DNA from: Austropuccinia psidii
Taxonomy: Eukaryota; Basidiomycota; Pucciniomycetes; Pucciniales; Sphaerophragmiaceae
Assembly: GCA_023105745.1 (NCBI GenBank)
Contig: JALGQZ010000013.1
Span: 3,817,501 to 3,881,500, forward strand
DNA length: 64,000 nt
Direction of reading: 5' to 3'
Position numbers and translations under genes: made by a program. Below, piece after piece: positions 46,311 through 57,054 of this stretch. Each line of letters starts with the position of its first letter. The stretch's first letter is position 1. Below the pieces are notes generated by a model. It saw only the letters and a program-made list of their open reading frames with translations. It had not been told where the DNA came from and did not search any database.

Positions 46311-49300
46311 TCATAGATGAGACTGTTCAGTCCTCCTAGAGGCTCTTAATCTCCTTAAATTAAGGTTTCCATCTGGTATGGCATCCTCTGCCAACCATTT
46401 GTCTTTGTCAGCTGTCTGGTTCTTGAACCTGACTAGATATTGTCTCTGATCCTTCCCATTAAGTCTGATTTTTCTGGCCCTGATGATTTTACTCACAGGT
46501 CCAGGAGAGTCTTCTACTTCCACTATTTCTGGTGGAGTGATGTTTTTCTTCCTGGAGGGGAATTTATCCTCCTCTGTTTGGAAGTATGGTTTGACCAGGC
46601 TCACTGGAAAGACTGGGTGTTTCCTAGAAAACTCCTCAGTGAACTTGACCTCTACTGCATTCTTCCCTATCAACTTAATGATAGTGAAGGGCCCTACAAA
46701 TGAGTCTCTCATTTTTTTAGGTCCTTTGAGATTGTTAAAGTTCAGTGTAGACACTAACACCTGGTCCCCTTCCTTGAAGTCAGGTTCCATATGTGATTTG
46801 TCCCACCTTTGCTTGTTATACTCTTTGGCCTCAGCTATGCATTTGGCAGCAGTATCACAGGCTTTCTTCCACATATCATGGAAGTCTTTGGCTGTGGGGT
46901 GGATTGTCAGAAGATTTTTCTTCAAGTGATCCACAGGTAACAGGGGATTCCACCCTTTCCCTACCAGTGCAGGTGTTTTTCCTGTGGTAGAGTGCTGGCT
47001 TGTATTATAAGCCAGTTGGACTGCTGGTAAGAGGGTGACCCAATCATGGGTGTATCCCTCATGGTCCTTGTATTCCATGCCATAGGCACAGAACCTCCTG
47101 AGGATGTCCTCCATTGTTTGGATCATCCTCTCAGCTAGGCCATCTGTTTGTGGATGGTAAGCTGTGGAAAAAGCAAGCTTGGTGCCAAGCATGTCATATA
47201 AATTGGTCCAAAATTCAGATGTGAATTTTGGGTCCCTGTCACTAATTATGATCTTAGGGACTCCACAGGTGGATATGATGTTATTCCAAAATAACAGAGC
47301 AGTGTCCATGGCTGTGTCCTCTTTATGGCATGGTAGACATCTCATGCTCTTGCTGAACCTATCAACTATGATTAACCAGGAATTGTAGTTTTCTTTGCCT
47401 CCTGGGACAAGTCCTGTGACCCAGTCCATGTTGATGGTTTCCCATGGGTGTTTGGGTGCTTCTATGTGTTGAAGCAACCCATATTTCTTCCCATGTTTTC
47501 TATTTGCCTTTTGGCATCTTTCACAAGTGTTGATGTGTTCACTCAACTCTTGCTCCCACTTGGGCCACCAAGCTGTGCTTGCTACCCTCTCTTTAGTCCT
47601 GTCCTCACTCATGTGTTCTATATAGGGGCAGTCATGGCATTCCTGCAGGATTAAAGAGATGTGGTCTCTGTCTATCACTGTGAGTGCACTGGTGTGCTTT
47701 TCTCTGTGATAAATCAGGCCATATATAAGGAAGAATTTATTGTCCTTATAGGCCCTCAACCACGGTTCCTCCAGCTGGGTTTCCAGTTCTGGGGTCCTGT
47801 ATTTTTGTTGAAGGAGTTGGAGTAGTATGCTACACTGTTTGTGTTTAGCATAAGATTTTGGTACTGCATTGAAAAATTCATTGTGCAGTTCTGAGGAACT
47901 TATTCCCAGTATGGGGGTTTCTGTCCCTTCTGAATCAGTGTTTCCACTGTCAAGGGTACCACTCCCTGGTGCCCATTCAGAGAATCTGAAGTTCTTCTTC
48001 CTATTTATTTCCATAAAATGGATAGGAATTTTTGCAGCAACTTCAGGGTCATAAGCTGGATTGCTTTTGACATTGTCCAGTGGCCATCTGCTAAGGCCAT
48101 CTGCATTGGTATGGCTTTTACCTTCCTTTTATATGATGGTCATGTTCCCTCTATACTCCTGGATGGCTATTTGCCATCTCAGCATGTGTCTATTAGTAGT
48201 CTTCATGTTTAGTAAAGACTTCAAGGCTGTGCAGTCTGTGTAGACTTCAAAGACTGCACCCTCCAAATAATAATGGAGTTTTTCTAGAGCCCAGACTAGA
48301 CATAGACATTCTGTCTGGGTGGCCCCATACCTGGCTTCTGAATCTTTCAGCTGCCTGGAGATGTAACATATTACACCTTCTCTTGGTTCACCATCCACAA
48401 TTTGTCTTTGGTGAAGGGCTGCTCCCAAGCCTTGGCTGCATGCTGCATCTATATATAACTTGAATGGTAGTTCAAAGTCAGGCAAGATGAGCACAGCTGC
48501 ATTTGTGAGTTCATATTTGATCCTCTCATATGCATCCCTCCTTTCCTTGGTTATTTCAAAAACTACATCCTTTGAGCATAACTTGTATAAACTACTAGTT
48601 ATGTGGGCAAAGTTTTTGATGTGGTTTCTATAGTAGTTAGCAAATCCAAGGAAAGATTGCATCTCTTTTATGTTCTTTGGTACTGGCTTTTGCAGTACTG
48701 CTGCTACTTTGTTCTGGTCAATTGCCAGACTAAGGCCTGAGATTTTGTGTCCTAGAGCTAGTAGCTCTTGTTGGCCAAAATTACACTTTTTAAGTGAAAT
48801 TTTCAGATTGATGGGTGTACATTTACTTAACACTCTGTCTATGTATTGTACATGGTCTTCCCATGTCTCTGAGTATATAATGATATCATCAATATATACT
48901 ACCATCCAGCCTTCCATTATTTCTTCTTGAAATATGGTGTCCATCATCCTTTGGAAGTGGGCTGGTGCATTCTTGATGCCAAATGGCATCCTGGTGTACC
49001 CATATATGCCCATATGGCATATTATTCTGAGCGATTTCATGGAGTTTGGTTTAACTCCATTTTGGTGGAAGCCTTTCATACAATCCATCTTGGTTATGTA
49101 TTTGGCTTTGGCCAGCTTATCCAAGGCATGAGGTATCCTTGGTATAGGGTACCTGTCTGCTTTTGTGTAGTTATTCAGGGCTCTGAAGTCTCCACACAAT
49201 CTAGACTTGCCATCATGCCAGGTGATCAGGACAGGAGTGGTGATTTCCATTATTTCATTATGTCGAATCTTCCTGATGACATCCATGTCCAGGAGTTCAT

Positions 49301-52166
49301 TGATGTGTTTTTCAATTTCTTTCCCGGTTTCCAGACTTTCTGGATAAGGAGGTCTCCTCAGCATGGGTGGATAAGGTCTTTCCACATCCAGATATAGTTC
49401 TATATCATGGTGTTTAATCTTGCCTAGTGGTTCTTCACCAATGGCAAATGCTGGTCTGTTCTTCCTCAGCATCTTCAGTAAGCTTAGTTATTGTTTACTG
49501 GTGAGGGTAGTGCTAAACTGTCCCTCCTTGAATTCCTTCAAGAGTTCTTCTAGTGGATCCTGTGAAGATATGTGGTATATATCAAGTGAAAATTTCTTTT
49601 CCTTGTTGGTACCAATGGTAATGTGCCTGTTTTTACTGTTGTAAATATCTATGCCATACATCCTCTGGTAATCTGTTCCCAGTAAAAACCGTTGGATGTG
49701 GGCATCTTCAAGCACTACAAACTCTGGGTTGAGTCTGATATTACCCTTCCTGTGGGGTATAATTATCTCTTTGATAATTGTCCCAATGGAAGTCATCTTC
49801 CCTGATGCACTTTTGAAGTTCTTTGCCTTAGTGGGCAAGAGCTGTTTTTCCCAGTTTGGGAAGTGGTTATCCAGATAATTTCTGGCCACTATGGAGCAAT
49901 GTGTTCCACTGTCAATGATCAGTGGGTGCTGAGCATTGTCAATACATACAGTCATTTTTGTGGCTGTTCCATGTATATATGCCATTCCTTTGGTTGGTGT
50001 AACCAGGAATGTTTGTGCCACTTGTGTGTGTTTGCACAAGTTCTTGTTGGCAGTGTCTTGTGGCATGCCTGCTTCCAACTGTATATCCTGGATTTCCAAT
50101 GGGGTTTCCTCTTGGTATTCCACTAGAAATTCCTCTCTTGGGTCTTGATCATCATCAGATGGTTCTTTGATGGCATCTCCCATAGAGTCTCATTCAGAAT
50201 CCTCTGTTGGAGGTTCTTCTTCAGGGACTTTTTCTATAGCATAGACTTTTTTCCTTGCCTTTGGACAGTTGTTGGCATAGTGGTCTGTTGAATCACAATT
50301 GTGATAAGAATTCTTCTTCCTTGCCACTTCTGTCACTCTTTATCTGGGTTTTTCTATAAACTCCACCTTGAAAGGTTGTTTCTCCTTGAAACTACTGCTT
50401 CTATATGGGGTGAATTTCCCTATATTAGTCCTTTTCCTTATGTCTTGTAAGGTATTGGCTATGTCATCTAGAGTGCAATTTTGGTTGCATCGGCATTTCA
50501 CTTCATGCTCTAGTTCTTCTGGCAGTTGTGTCAGAAGCTTGTGATTCCTCATTTGGATGTTCATCTGAGGATCAATGGCCTTAAGTCTTTTAGACTGTTT
50601 AAGACACCACTCATATGGATCTTTGTCCACAGAGTATTTGTCATTCTCAAATGACATGGTCTTTTGCCATATTCAAGTTCCATTAATGTACTTTTGGATG
50701 ATTTGACTCTTCCACCATGGCCAGTTTCTTCTTCCATGGATTTCTTTCATTTCTGTGTACCATATGCTTGCATGACCTTTAAATGCAGTATTCAATCTAG
50801 CAGTGATCCAGTAGTCTGGTATGCTTGGTACATTAATGAAGAGTCCATCAATATAATCTATGAGTTCCATATGATCATATTCTCCTGATCCAGAGAATTT
50901 GGGCCAGTTTGAGGCCTCAGGAAGCTGTTTCAAGGCTTCCTTCTCTGAATAAGACATGCCATCTCCATCCTGGTATTGTGATGGAGATCTTGCCTTATTC
51001 AGCAACATGGCATCTGGTTTGATGTCATCTGGTTGATATGGATTCTCCATAGCTTGGCCTTGTGGTTGGGGCTTCAAGCTATGATAGGCATTAAACAATT
51101 TGTTAATGTCTTGATCCAGACACTCCCTGTCCCTTGTGCTGTGGTGTTGTTCTTCAAAGACTATATTCAGTCTTTTGTTGCTTTCTTCAGAGGCTTTGCT
51201 TAGTTGAGCATATCCTTCTTAAAGATTTTTAACTATTTGTTCCAAGGAGGCTTGAGTTTGTCTCATCCTCTCTTGGCTAGCTTTAATTTCTGCAAACTGC
51301 TTTGCAGATTGTTCAGCATATTGGGACATTTTTAACCACAGTGTATCACTGTTGATGTTACTCTCAGATGTGACAATGTTATTTTCTGTCTGAGTGGGTG
51401 TAATGTTTCTATTACTAGGACTACTGATTCTAGAGTGGTTTACAACTACTTCTGGTTCTTGTGTACTTCCTTTACCAAATCTAACAGCTTCTGGATCATG
51501 GGGTCTGACTCTTTCCTCCTCTGGTTGAAGGAGGTTTTGTTCTTGCCCTTGTTTCCTTGTCTTCTCCTGGAAACTTCCTGGAATTGTGAAGAATGGTGAC
51601 TCTTGGCCACTGATCTGCTGGTTTCTGAATGGTGTGAAGCCACTGGAGAGCTGATTTGGCCTGCTCCTTGTGAACCTGAAGGAATCTGAGTAGGCCCTGT
51701 CTGGGTCAACTGTTCTTTTATAGCTAGGATAGTGGCTTGATTCTCCCTTATCCTCTGTGCCCTTGCCTCCAGGAGTCTGTGCTGCCTGGTAGGATTCCAA
51801 CCCTTGGTGATTACCATAAGGTCTTTGAAGTCTATCTCTTTGAGACAGATCTTCTGGCAACTTGATCCCAGTTCTGCCCAGTGAGCTGCTAGGTTGAACC
51901 TCTTGTTGTCCATGCTCCATTGAAATAAATCTTTGAGGAGTTGGTGGATCTGAAGAACTTGATCCATATCCTTCCAGTCCTCTGGTTTGAGGTTTCTGTT
52001 GAATTGGATTGTGAATGGCAAGGTTGATATTATCTCCCTCATTGTTTTTCCATCCACCACTGTGTCCAGGGTGTCCTCTTTCAGGTCTTCTGGTTCTGGA
52101 CAATCCTCCTCTATCCTCTGGTTGGTTCCTTTGGAAGCCAAGGTCTCTGAGGTATACAGGGGACAT
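46311..52166 (-). pseudogene. Family-1 Gag-Pol of the 9.7-kb element
   Basis: Near-complete frame with isolated lesions. 51219-52166: Gag N-terminus (MSPVYLRDLGFQ; an ATG upstream in the sister copy is lost), ending in a premature stop after VKNL. 50673-51098 and 50340-50657: capsid, with a TGA in NGT-stop-IWQ and a stop after EKPR just before the knuckle. 49488-50183: protease, DSGTHCSIV. 48129-49472: RT (YIDDIIIY) and RNase H, ending in TAC-to-TAA after NMTII. 46311-48014: integrase [26 protein letters not shown] and tail. About six nonsense changes against the sister copy at 57055-62928. Not functional in trans as one protein. Confidence 0.85.
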
Positions 52167-52180
52167 ATCGGTGTCTGCAA
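51446..52180 (-). CDS. Overlapping 244-codon accessory ORF (family 1)
   Basis: Intact 244-codon frame overlapping gag: TLPFTIQFNRNLKPEDWKDM, LLKDLFQWSMDNKRFNLAAH, CLKEIDFKDLMVITKGWNPT, basic SRRRQGNKGKNK, and a terminal LLDLVKEVHKNQK. The inferred intron at 52147-52214 (68 nt) would connect it to the leader exon. That leader carries a CGA-to-TGA stop (RKP-stop-NSA near 52350), so the spliced product is broken in this copy. Confidence 0.5.
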   Translation of the reverse strand: MQTPICPLYTSETLASKGTNQRIEEDCPEPEDLKEDTLDTVVDGKTMREIISTLPFTIQFNRNLKPEDWKDMDQVLQIHQLLKDLFQWSMDNKRFNLAAHWAELGSSCQKICLKEIDFKDLMVITKGWNPTRQHRLLEARAQRIRENQATILAIKEQLTQTGPTQIPSGSQGAGQISSPVASHHSETSRSVAKSHHSSQFQEVSRRRQGNKGKNKTSFNQRRKESDPMIQKLLDLVKEVHKNQK

Positions 52181-52214
52181 ACAGTCAACAACTTTATGTT
52201 CTTAGGGTATTTAC

Positions 52215-52520
52215 CTTTGACTGTGTCTTGTACAAATTTATTGTCTGCTGATTTTGGCAGTTTGCCTTTGGAAGTTACAACTGGGTTAATAATTGTAATC
52301 TTCCCTGTACAAGTGGTTAAGGTTGGTTTACCTTGTATTGATGCAGAGTTTCATGGTTTTCTACTTCTCTGAGTGGCTATTGGTGTCCACTTCTTGGCTG
52401 TGATGAGGCCTTCACTGTGCCTCTTTCCTTTGCCCTTGCTGCCCTCTGGTTCTGAGGGTGTCACTGGTGTGTTGGCCTGTGACTGGGTCTCAAGTGGGAT
52501 GTAATTTTCTTCCACTGAAA
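52215..52520 (-). pseudogene. Leader exon of the family-1 element, one stop
   Basis: Same sequence as 62959-63259: ENYIPLETQSQANTPVTPSE..., GKRHSEGLITAKKWTPIA, TTCTGKITIINPVVTSKGKL, up to donor GTAAAT at 52214. A TGA interrupts it near 52350. A pyrimidine-rich stretch ending in AG precedes the GAAGAAAA start in the sister copies, hinting at a further upstream exon. Confidence 0.4.
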
Positions 52521-53090
52521 TCAAAGCAGGAAAAGGAGGGCTTATGTAAGTTAAGACTTCTCAAAAAATGCTGGTTTTGCATGTCTGAGATTGGCCTCTG
52601 GGCTTGTATGTTACTACAATGTGCCCGGTATAATGACAGTGTAATTGAATCAACAATTCCACGTCAGAATTACAGATTTTTGGTACCCTGTCACACTGTT
52701 TGTGTGTCAGTATCCCTCAGAAACACTTGTGGTTTTCAAGTGTATTCTGTACAAGTGGTTTTGTATAAGTGTTATTGAGTTAACAATACACTTAACCACG
52801 CCTCAACCGATGGTCTTTCAGTCTGATGTGTCCTTATTCAGTCAAGAATACAGGACCTATTGATGGCTTATGTATTTTTATATACAAAACACACCAAAAA
52901 TAGTTATATTCAGTGGGTATTAACCACGTGAATAATACTCTTATAATATGAGTATATATATAAAAAAGGATAAATATATATAAAATATATATTTAAATAG
53001 AGAAATTACGCCTAAAAAAGATAAAACACTTATCAATAAGTCATAAAAAGAGAAAAGACTTACTTTATAAGGTCCAAAAAAGGTTAAAAA

Positions 53091-53109
53091 CACGGCCAGG
53101 CCCCCAAAA
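53091..53109 (-). promoter_or_regulatory. Primer-binding-site motif
   Basis: CACGGCCAGGCCCCCAAAA abuts LTR start TGTCAGG. It is identical to the motif of the family-3 element apart from one extra A. Confidence 0.65.
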
Positions 53110-53436
53110 TGTCAGGATGAAACTATGAAAGAGTGGTAATGTAGGCTATTTACAACTCAAACTATGTTTGTGAAACGGTAAAAATGCTTTAAGAAGGTTT
53201 TGAGATGATTAAGAATAAATTTAAAGGGCTTTACTATAGTGGTTATAGTGGTGGTGAGCGCTGTTGAAAGCCCTGGGTGCAGCTTTATCTGTTGGGTTAC
53301 AATAATAAAAGACTACAATAATTAAAACTTATAATTATACCTGATTATTAACCAAGAGTAAAACTGTTTTTGACAGTTTACTATGTAGGTTATTCAAGAG
53401 CATGATGAGGAAAAGCTTTTGGCTGTGAAAAACCCT

Positions 53437-53446
53437 CCTTTTATCC
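53437..53446 (-). promoter_or_regulatory. TATA-like site in the family-1 5' LTR
   Basis: The element strand reads GGATAAAAGG; the equivalent in other family-1 LTRs is GGATAAAAAGG (for example near 55955). It lies about 335 bp from the LTR end next to the primer site. Weak evidence on its own. Confidence 0.25.
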
Positions 53447-54539
53447 TGAAATTGAGGTGGAAAGGCTGCTAGACCTTTCCATGTAGAGGAAGTGAAGATT
53501 TTTCACTCTCTATGACAGGCTTGTGGTTTGCAAACAGCCTGTATGCTCTGTATTGGGCTCAGATGTGGATTTGAAACCACATCTTGATGGTTTTCACCAA
53601 TACAGGGTGAAATTTTTCATCTGGGGACCTCACAGCCTTATTCTGACGTGTATGACGCGTAGAATGCTGTACAGAAACTGTATGGGACCCCAGTATTGAC
53701 TGACATATGAGGTATTGAAGTAAAAACATACTTCTTTGTCTATTTGACACCTCACATTCATGGTTATGGGATATTATCCCATGGTAAGGCTGTATATGAC
53801 AGCAGGTGGGATTTTGACCTTAAAATGGTCATAACTCTGTCAGTTTTTGAGATATCAAGCTCAACATTGGTTCATTGAATAGCTCTGTATGAGCTCTACA
53901 CAATGGTACCCAACTTGACATGGTTATCATTAAATATGACAAAGCTATCCCATGTACAAGTATTTTTGTACATTGGCGTGGTTTGGGCAAAAGCTGTATT
54001 AAGCTTGTTTGGCCAATAACTTCTGTTGTAGTTGAGCTATGAGGAAATGGATGGCACCATCAGATAGCCCTGATTGTGCTCTTTTCAAAAAAAACCCACT
54101 TTAAGTATCTCACACTAAAACTGTAAAAGTTAGATGAGAGGTGAATGTTTTGTTCACCCTTATTTGGTCTGAATTTGACCATAACTCAAGTAATACTGGT
54201 GCTAGCTCAGTTTGGCTAGCACCATTAGATAGCCCTGGCTTAGAGCTTCATTTTTAATACCCATTTGATGGGGTTAAGCCTCTTGTTCTGGATTTTAGAT
54301 GAGAGGTGAAAATTAAGGTTTATGCTCAGCAATAACTTTGGGCAGGAATAACTTTGTTATTTCTTGTCCTATGGTGATGGGACTTATATTTTCAGAAAGA
54401 GGTGAGTTTCCTCTTTCTTTTGATACCTTTTGAGCTAATTTGGCTCAGCTCCATGTTTTGGTGGTATTTTTGCTATACCATTGGTTTATGGTATTTTGGC
54501 TGTCATGCTTGTGCTCTGGTTTTGAGTCACAGGCTAACA

Positions 54540-55314
54540 TTCATTTTTTTTATGGTTCTTATTGGGGAGAGGAATTACCAAAGGTAAGTCCCACTCCTGG
54601 TAATCTCATTTATAGGTATTATAATCTTTTTGTTGTAAGAATCACCTTGGGCACTCTGTGAGCACTCTGCAATTTTTGGACACAGGTCTTTGGCCTGGCG
54701 TTTAACATCAATTCCATAATTATGGCCATTTTCACTTGAGAAAATGGACCATTACAGTTCTCAATTCCTTTCCAAGTCTTTCCCATTCCAATTCATTCTT
54801 TAGGAAAATTTCTTTTCTTTTTATGGCACTTCTGGGAGTGATAACTACCAAAAGTAAGCTCCTTTCCTTGTGTGCACTTCCCTGAGGGGTCTACAATCTT
54901 CCAAAACATCACCTTGGCCACTTTGTGAGCACCTGGAATCAAATTTTTCTTTACAAGTCTTTGGTTAATTTCAAAATCAATTATCAACCTCAGTGATGAA
55001 GGTTGGAACCTCCTCAAGATTCATTTCTCTTCATTTCTCTCTTTTTCTTTACTTATTTTCATTTTAAGTTTTTCTTTTATCATGTCAAATTTCATGTCAA
55101 AATCATCAATCATTTTTTATTCATCATCAATCATGAAGCTAATGTCAAGAGAAGATCAAGCAAGTCCCATGTCATATGTCAAATTCTTAATATCAGTTGC
55201 AAATTTTCTATCTAAATCATTCCTCTTGAATCCCTTTCTAAAATCCTTTCTGATAGCCTCAACAGGCTTCACCTTGTGTTGGTTATCAGGAGCTCACCAT
55301 TTCAAGGGGGGTAC
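54540..55314 (+). other. 3' untranslated region of the family-2 element
   Basis: It continues the plus-strand element after the 9.7-kb insertion. It contains two copies of the 3' UTR unit (about 54555-54680 and 54815-54965: TTTTTATGG..., CTACCAAAAGTAAG, CACCTTGG(C/G)CACT(T/C)TGTGAGCAC), T-rich sequence, and a purine tract AAGGGGGGTAC (55304-55314) just before LTR start TGTCACAACC. No ORF of note. Confidence 0.65.
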
Positions 55315-55614
55315 TGTCACAACCATGGCGATTCACCCTCTTGTACCTCAATATGCCAATTCATGCCATATCCAATTTATGGAAATTTGTCCATACCCAT
55401 AATCATTGGTCAAATTGGCCATTACATCTCTTTTGTCCTTTTATGGTCATTTCACTATATGGGCCCAAGTTGGCCACTTCACCATCATCAGGCCTTTCCT
55501 TTCCTTTCTCTGCTTTTAGGCACCTTTGGGTATTTTCCAGTCAAAAGGGAAAATACATCCCAAAAGCCTGTATTTGAATTTTGAGCTCTGAATAAAGATT
55601 TGCACATTTTGCGC
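55315..55614 (+). mobile_element. Family-2 3' LTR, first 300 bp only
   Basis: It begins TGTCACAACCATGG and is homologous to 26963-27260 (shared CCATATCCAATTTATGG, CACCATCATCAGGCC). It is cut at TTTTGCGC by the next family-1 element at 55615; its remainder lies outside the window. Confidence 0.8.
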
Positions 55615-57030
55615 TGTCAGGCTGAGTCTATGATAAAGGTGTATAAGAGTATTTACAAGCTTTAACTATGACTGTGACACGGTAAAAATAATTTTAAAGA
55701 GGATATAATTGATAATAAAAGTTTTAATTTAAGAATTTAAAGGGCTTTACTATAGAAATATAGTGGTGGTGAGCGCTGTTGAAAGCCCTGGGTGCAGCTT
55801 TACCTGTTGGATTACAATAATAAAGACTACAATACTTTAAATTAAGAGTATACCTGATTATTAACCAAGAGTAAAACTGTTTTTGACAGTTTACTACGTA
55901 GGTTATTCAAGAGCAGGATGAAGAAGCAATTCTGGCAGTGAAAAGCCTCCTTTTTATCCTGAAATGAGGTGGCAAGGGTGCTAGACCTTTCCACGTAGAG
56001 GAAGTGAAGATTTTTTCACTCTCTAGTACTGGCTTGTGGTTTGCAAACAGCCTGTATAACCTGTAAACCACATCTGGGCAGTTTTCACCAATACAGGGTG
56101 AAAAGTTTCATCTGGGGACCTCACAGCCTGATTCTGACGTGTATGACGCATAGAATGCTGTACAGAAACTGTATGGGACCCCAGTATTGACTGACATATG
56201 AGGTATTGAAGCAAAAACATGCTCCTTCGTCTGTTGACACCTCATATTCATGATTATGGGGTGTTATCCCATGGTAAGGCTGTATATGACAGCTGGTGGG
56301 ATTTTGACCTTAAAATGGTCATAGCTCTGTCAGTTTTTGAGATATCAAGCTCAAAGTTGGTTCATTGAATAGCTCTATATTAGCTCTACACAATGGTACC
56401 CAACTTGACATGGTTATCATTAAATATGACAAAGTTATCCCATGTACAAGTATTTTTGTACATTGGCGTGGTTTGGGCAAAAAGCTGTATTAAGCTTGTT
56501 TGGCCAATAACTTCTGTTGTAGTTGAGTTACGGGGAAATGGATGACACCATCAGATAGCCCTGATTTTGCTCCTTCCAAAAAAACCCCACTTTAGGTATC
56601 TCACACTAAAACTGTAAAAGTTAGATGAGAGGTGAATGTTTTGTTCACCCTTATTTGGCCTGAATTTGACCATAACTCAAGTTATACTGGTGCTAGCTCA
56701 GTTTGGTTGGCACCATTGGATAGCCCTGGCTTAGAGCTTCATTTTGAATACCCATTTGATGGGGTTAAGCCTCTCCTTCTAGATTTTAGATGAGAGGTGA
56801 AAATTAAGGTTTATGCTCAGCAATAACTTTGGGCAGGAATAACTTTGTTATTTCTTGTCCTATGGTGATGGGACTTATATTTTCAGAAAGGGGTGAGTTT
56901 CCTCTTTCTTTTGATAACTTTTGAGCTAATTTGGCTCAGCTCCATGTTTTGGTGGTATTTTGGCTATACCATTGATTTATGGTATTTTGGCTGTCATGCT
57001 TGTGCTCTGGTTTTGAGTCACAGGCTGACA
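55615..57030 (-). mobile_element. 3' LTR of the right-hand family-1 element
   Basis: 1416 bp. It begins TGTCAGGCTGAGTC and ends CACAGGCTGACA. The outer flank is TGCGC (55610-55614). The partner LTR starts at 63855 and is cut by the window end; the first 145 bases are nearly identical. Confidence 0.9.
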
Positions 57031-57054
57031 TACCCTCCCTCTAAAAAAGGCTCA

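Larger units (their letters stand above)
44858..54539 (-). mobile_element. Family-1 Ty3 element, 9.7 kb, several lesions
   Basis: LTRs at 44858-46286 (1429 bp) and 53110-54539 (1430 bp) are nearly identical. On the + strand they start TGTCAGGATGAAAC and end GGCTGACA (left) or GGCTAACA (right). Purine tract beside the left LTR, primer motif beside the right. Flanks are TTGAT (44853-44857) and TTCAT (54540-54544), so the target duplication has one mismatch. The interior carries all gag-pol domains but with nonsense changes. It is inserted at the end of pol of the plus-strand family-2 element. Confidence 0.85.
26963..55614 (+). mobile_element. Old family-2 Ty3 element split by three insertions
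   Basis: The pieces in order are: LTR 26963-28421, leader 28422-29153, gag 29154-29693, (insertion 29694-40395), gag 40396 to about 41120, protease and pol 41125-44857, (insertion 44858-54539), 3' UTR 54540-55314, 3' LTR 55315-55614, (insertion from 55615). All pieces are in the same orientation and correct order, so this is one element of roughly 8 kb stretched over 28.6 kb. The first insertion has a perfect GATGG duplication. Confidence 0.8.

Noticed and set aside
46483..46929. 148-codon + strand ORF, with an almost identical one at 57227-57673
   Set aside because: Both are antisense to the integrase C-terminus of two copies of the same family. They are similar because the sense gene is conserved. 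The translation is rich in Ser and Leu runs with no domain.
46311..52166. RIP-type mutation (C-to-T) as the cause of element decay
   Set aside because: Several nonsense changes are C-to-A or other types, and the sister copies remain highly similar. There is no consistent C-to-T bias by eye.
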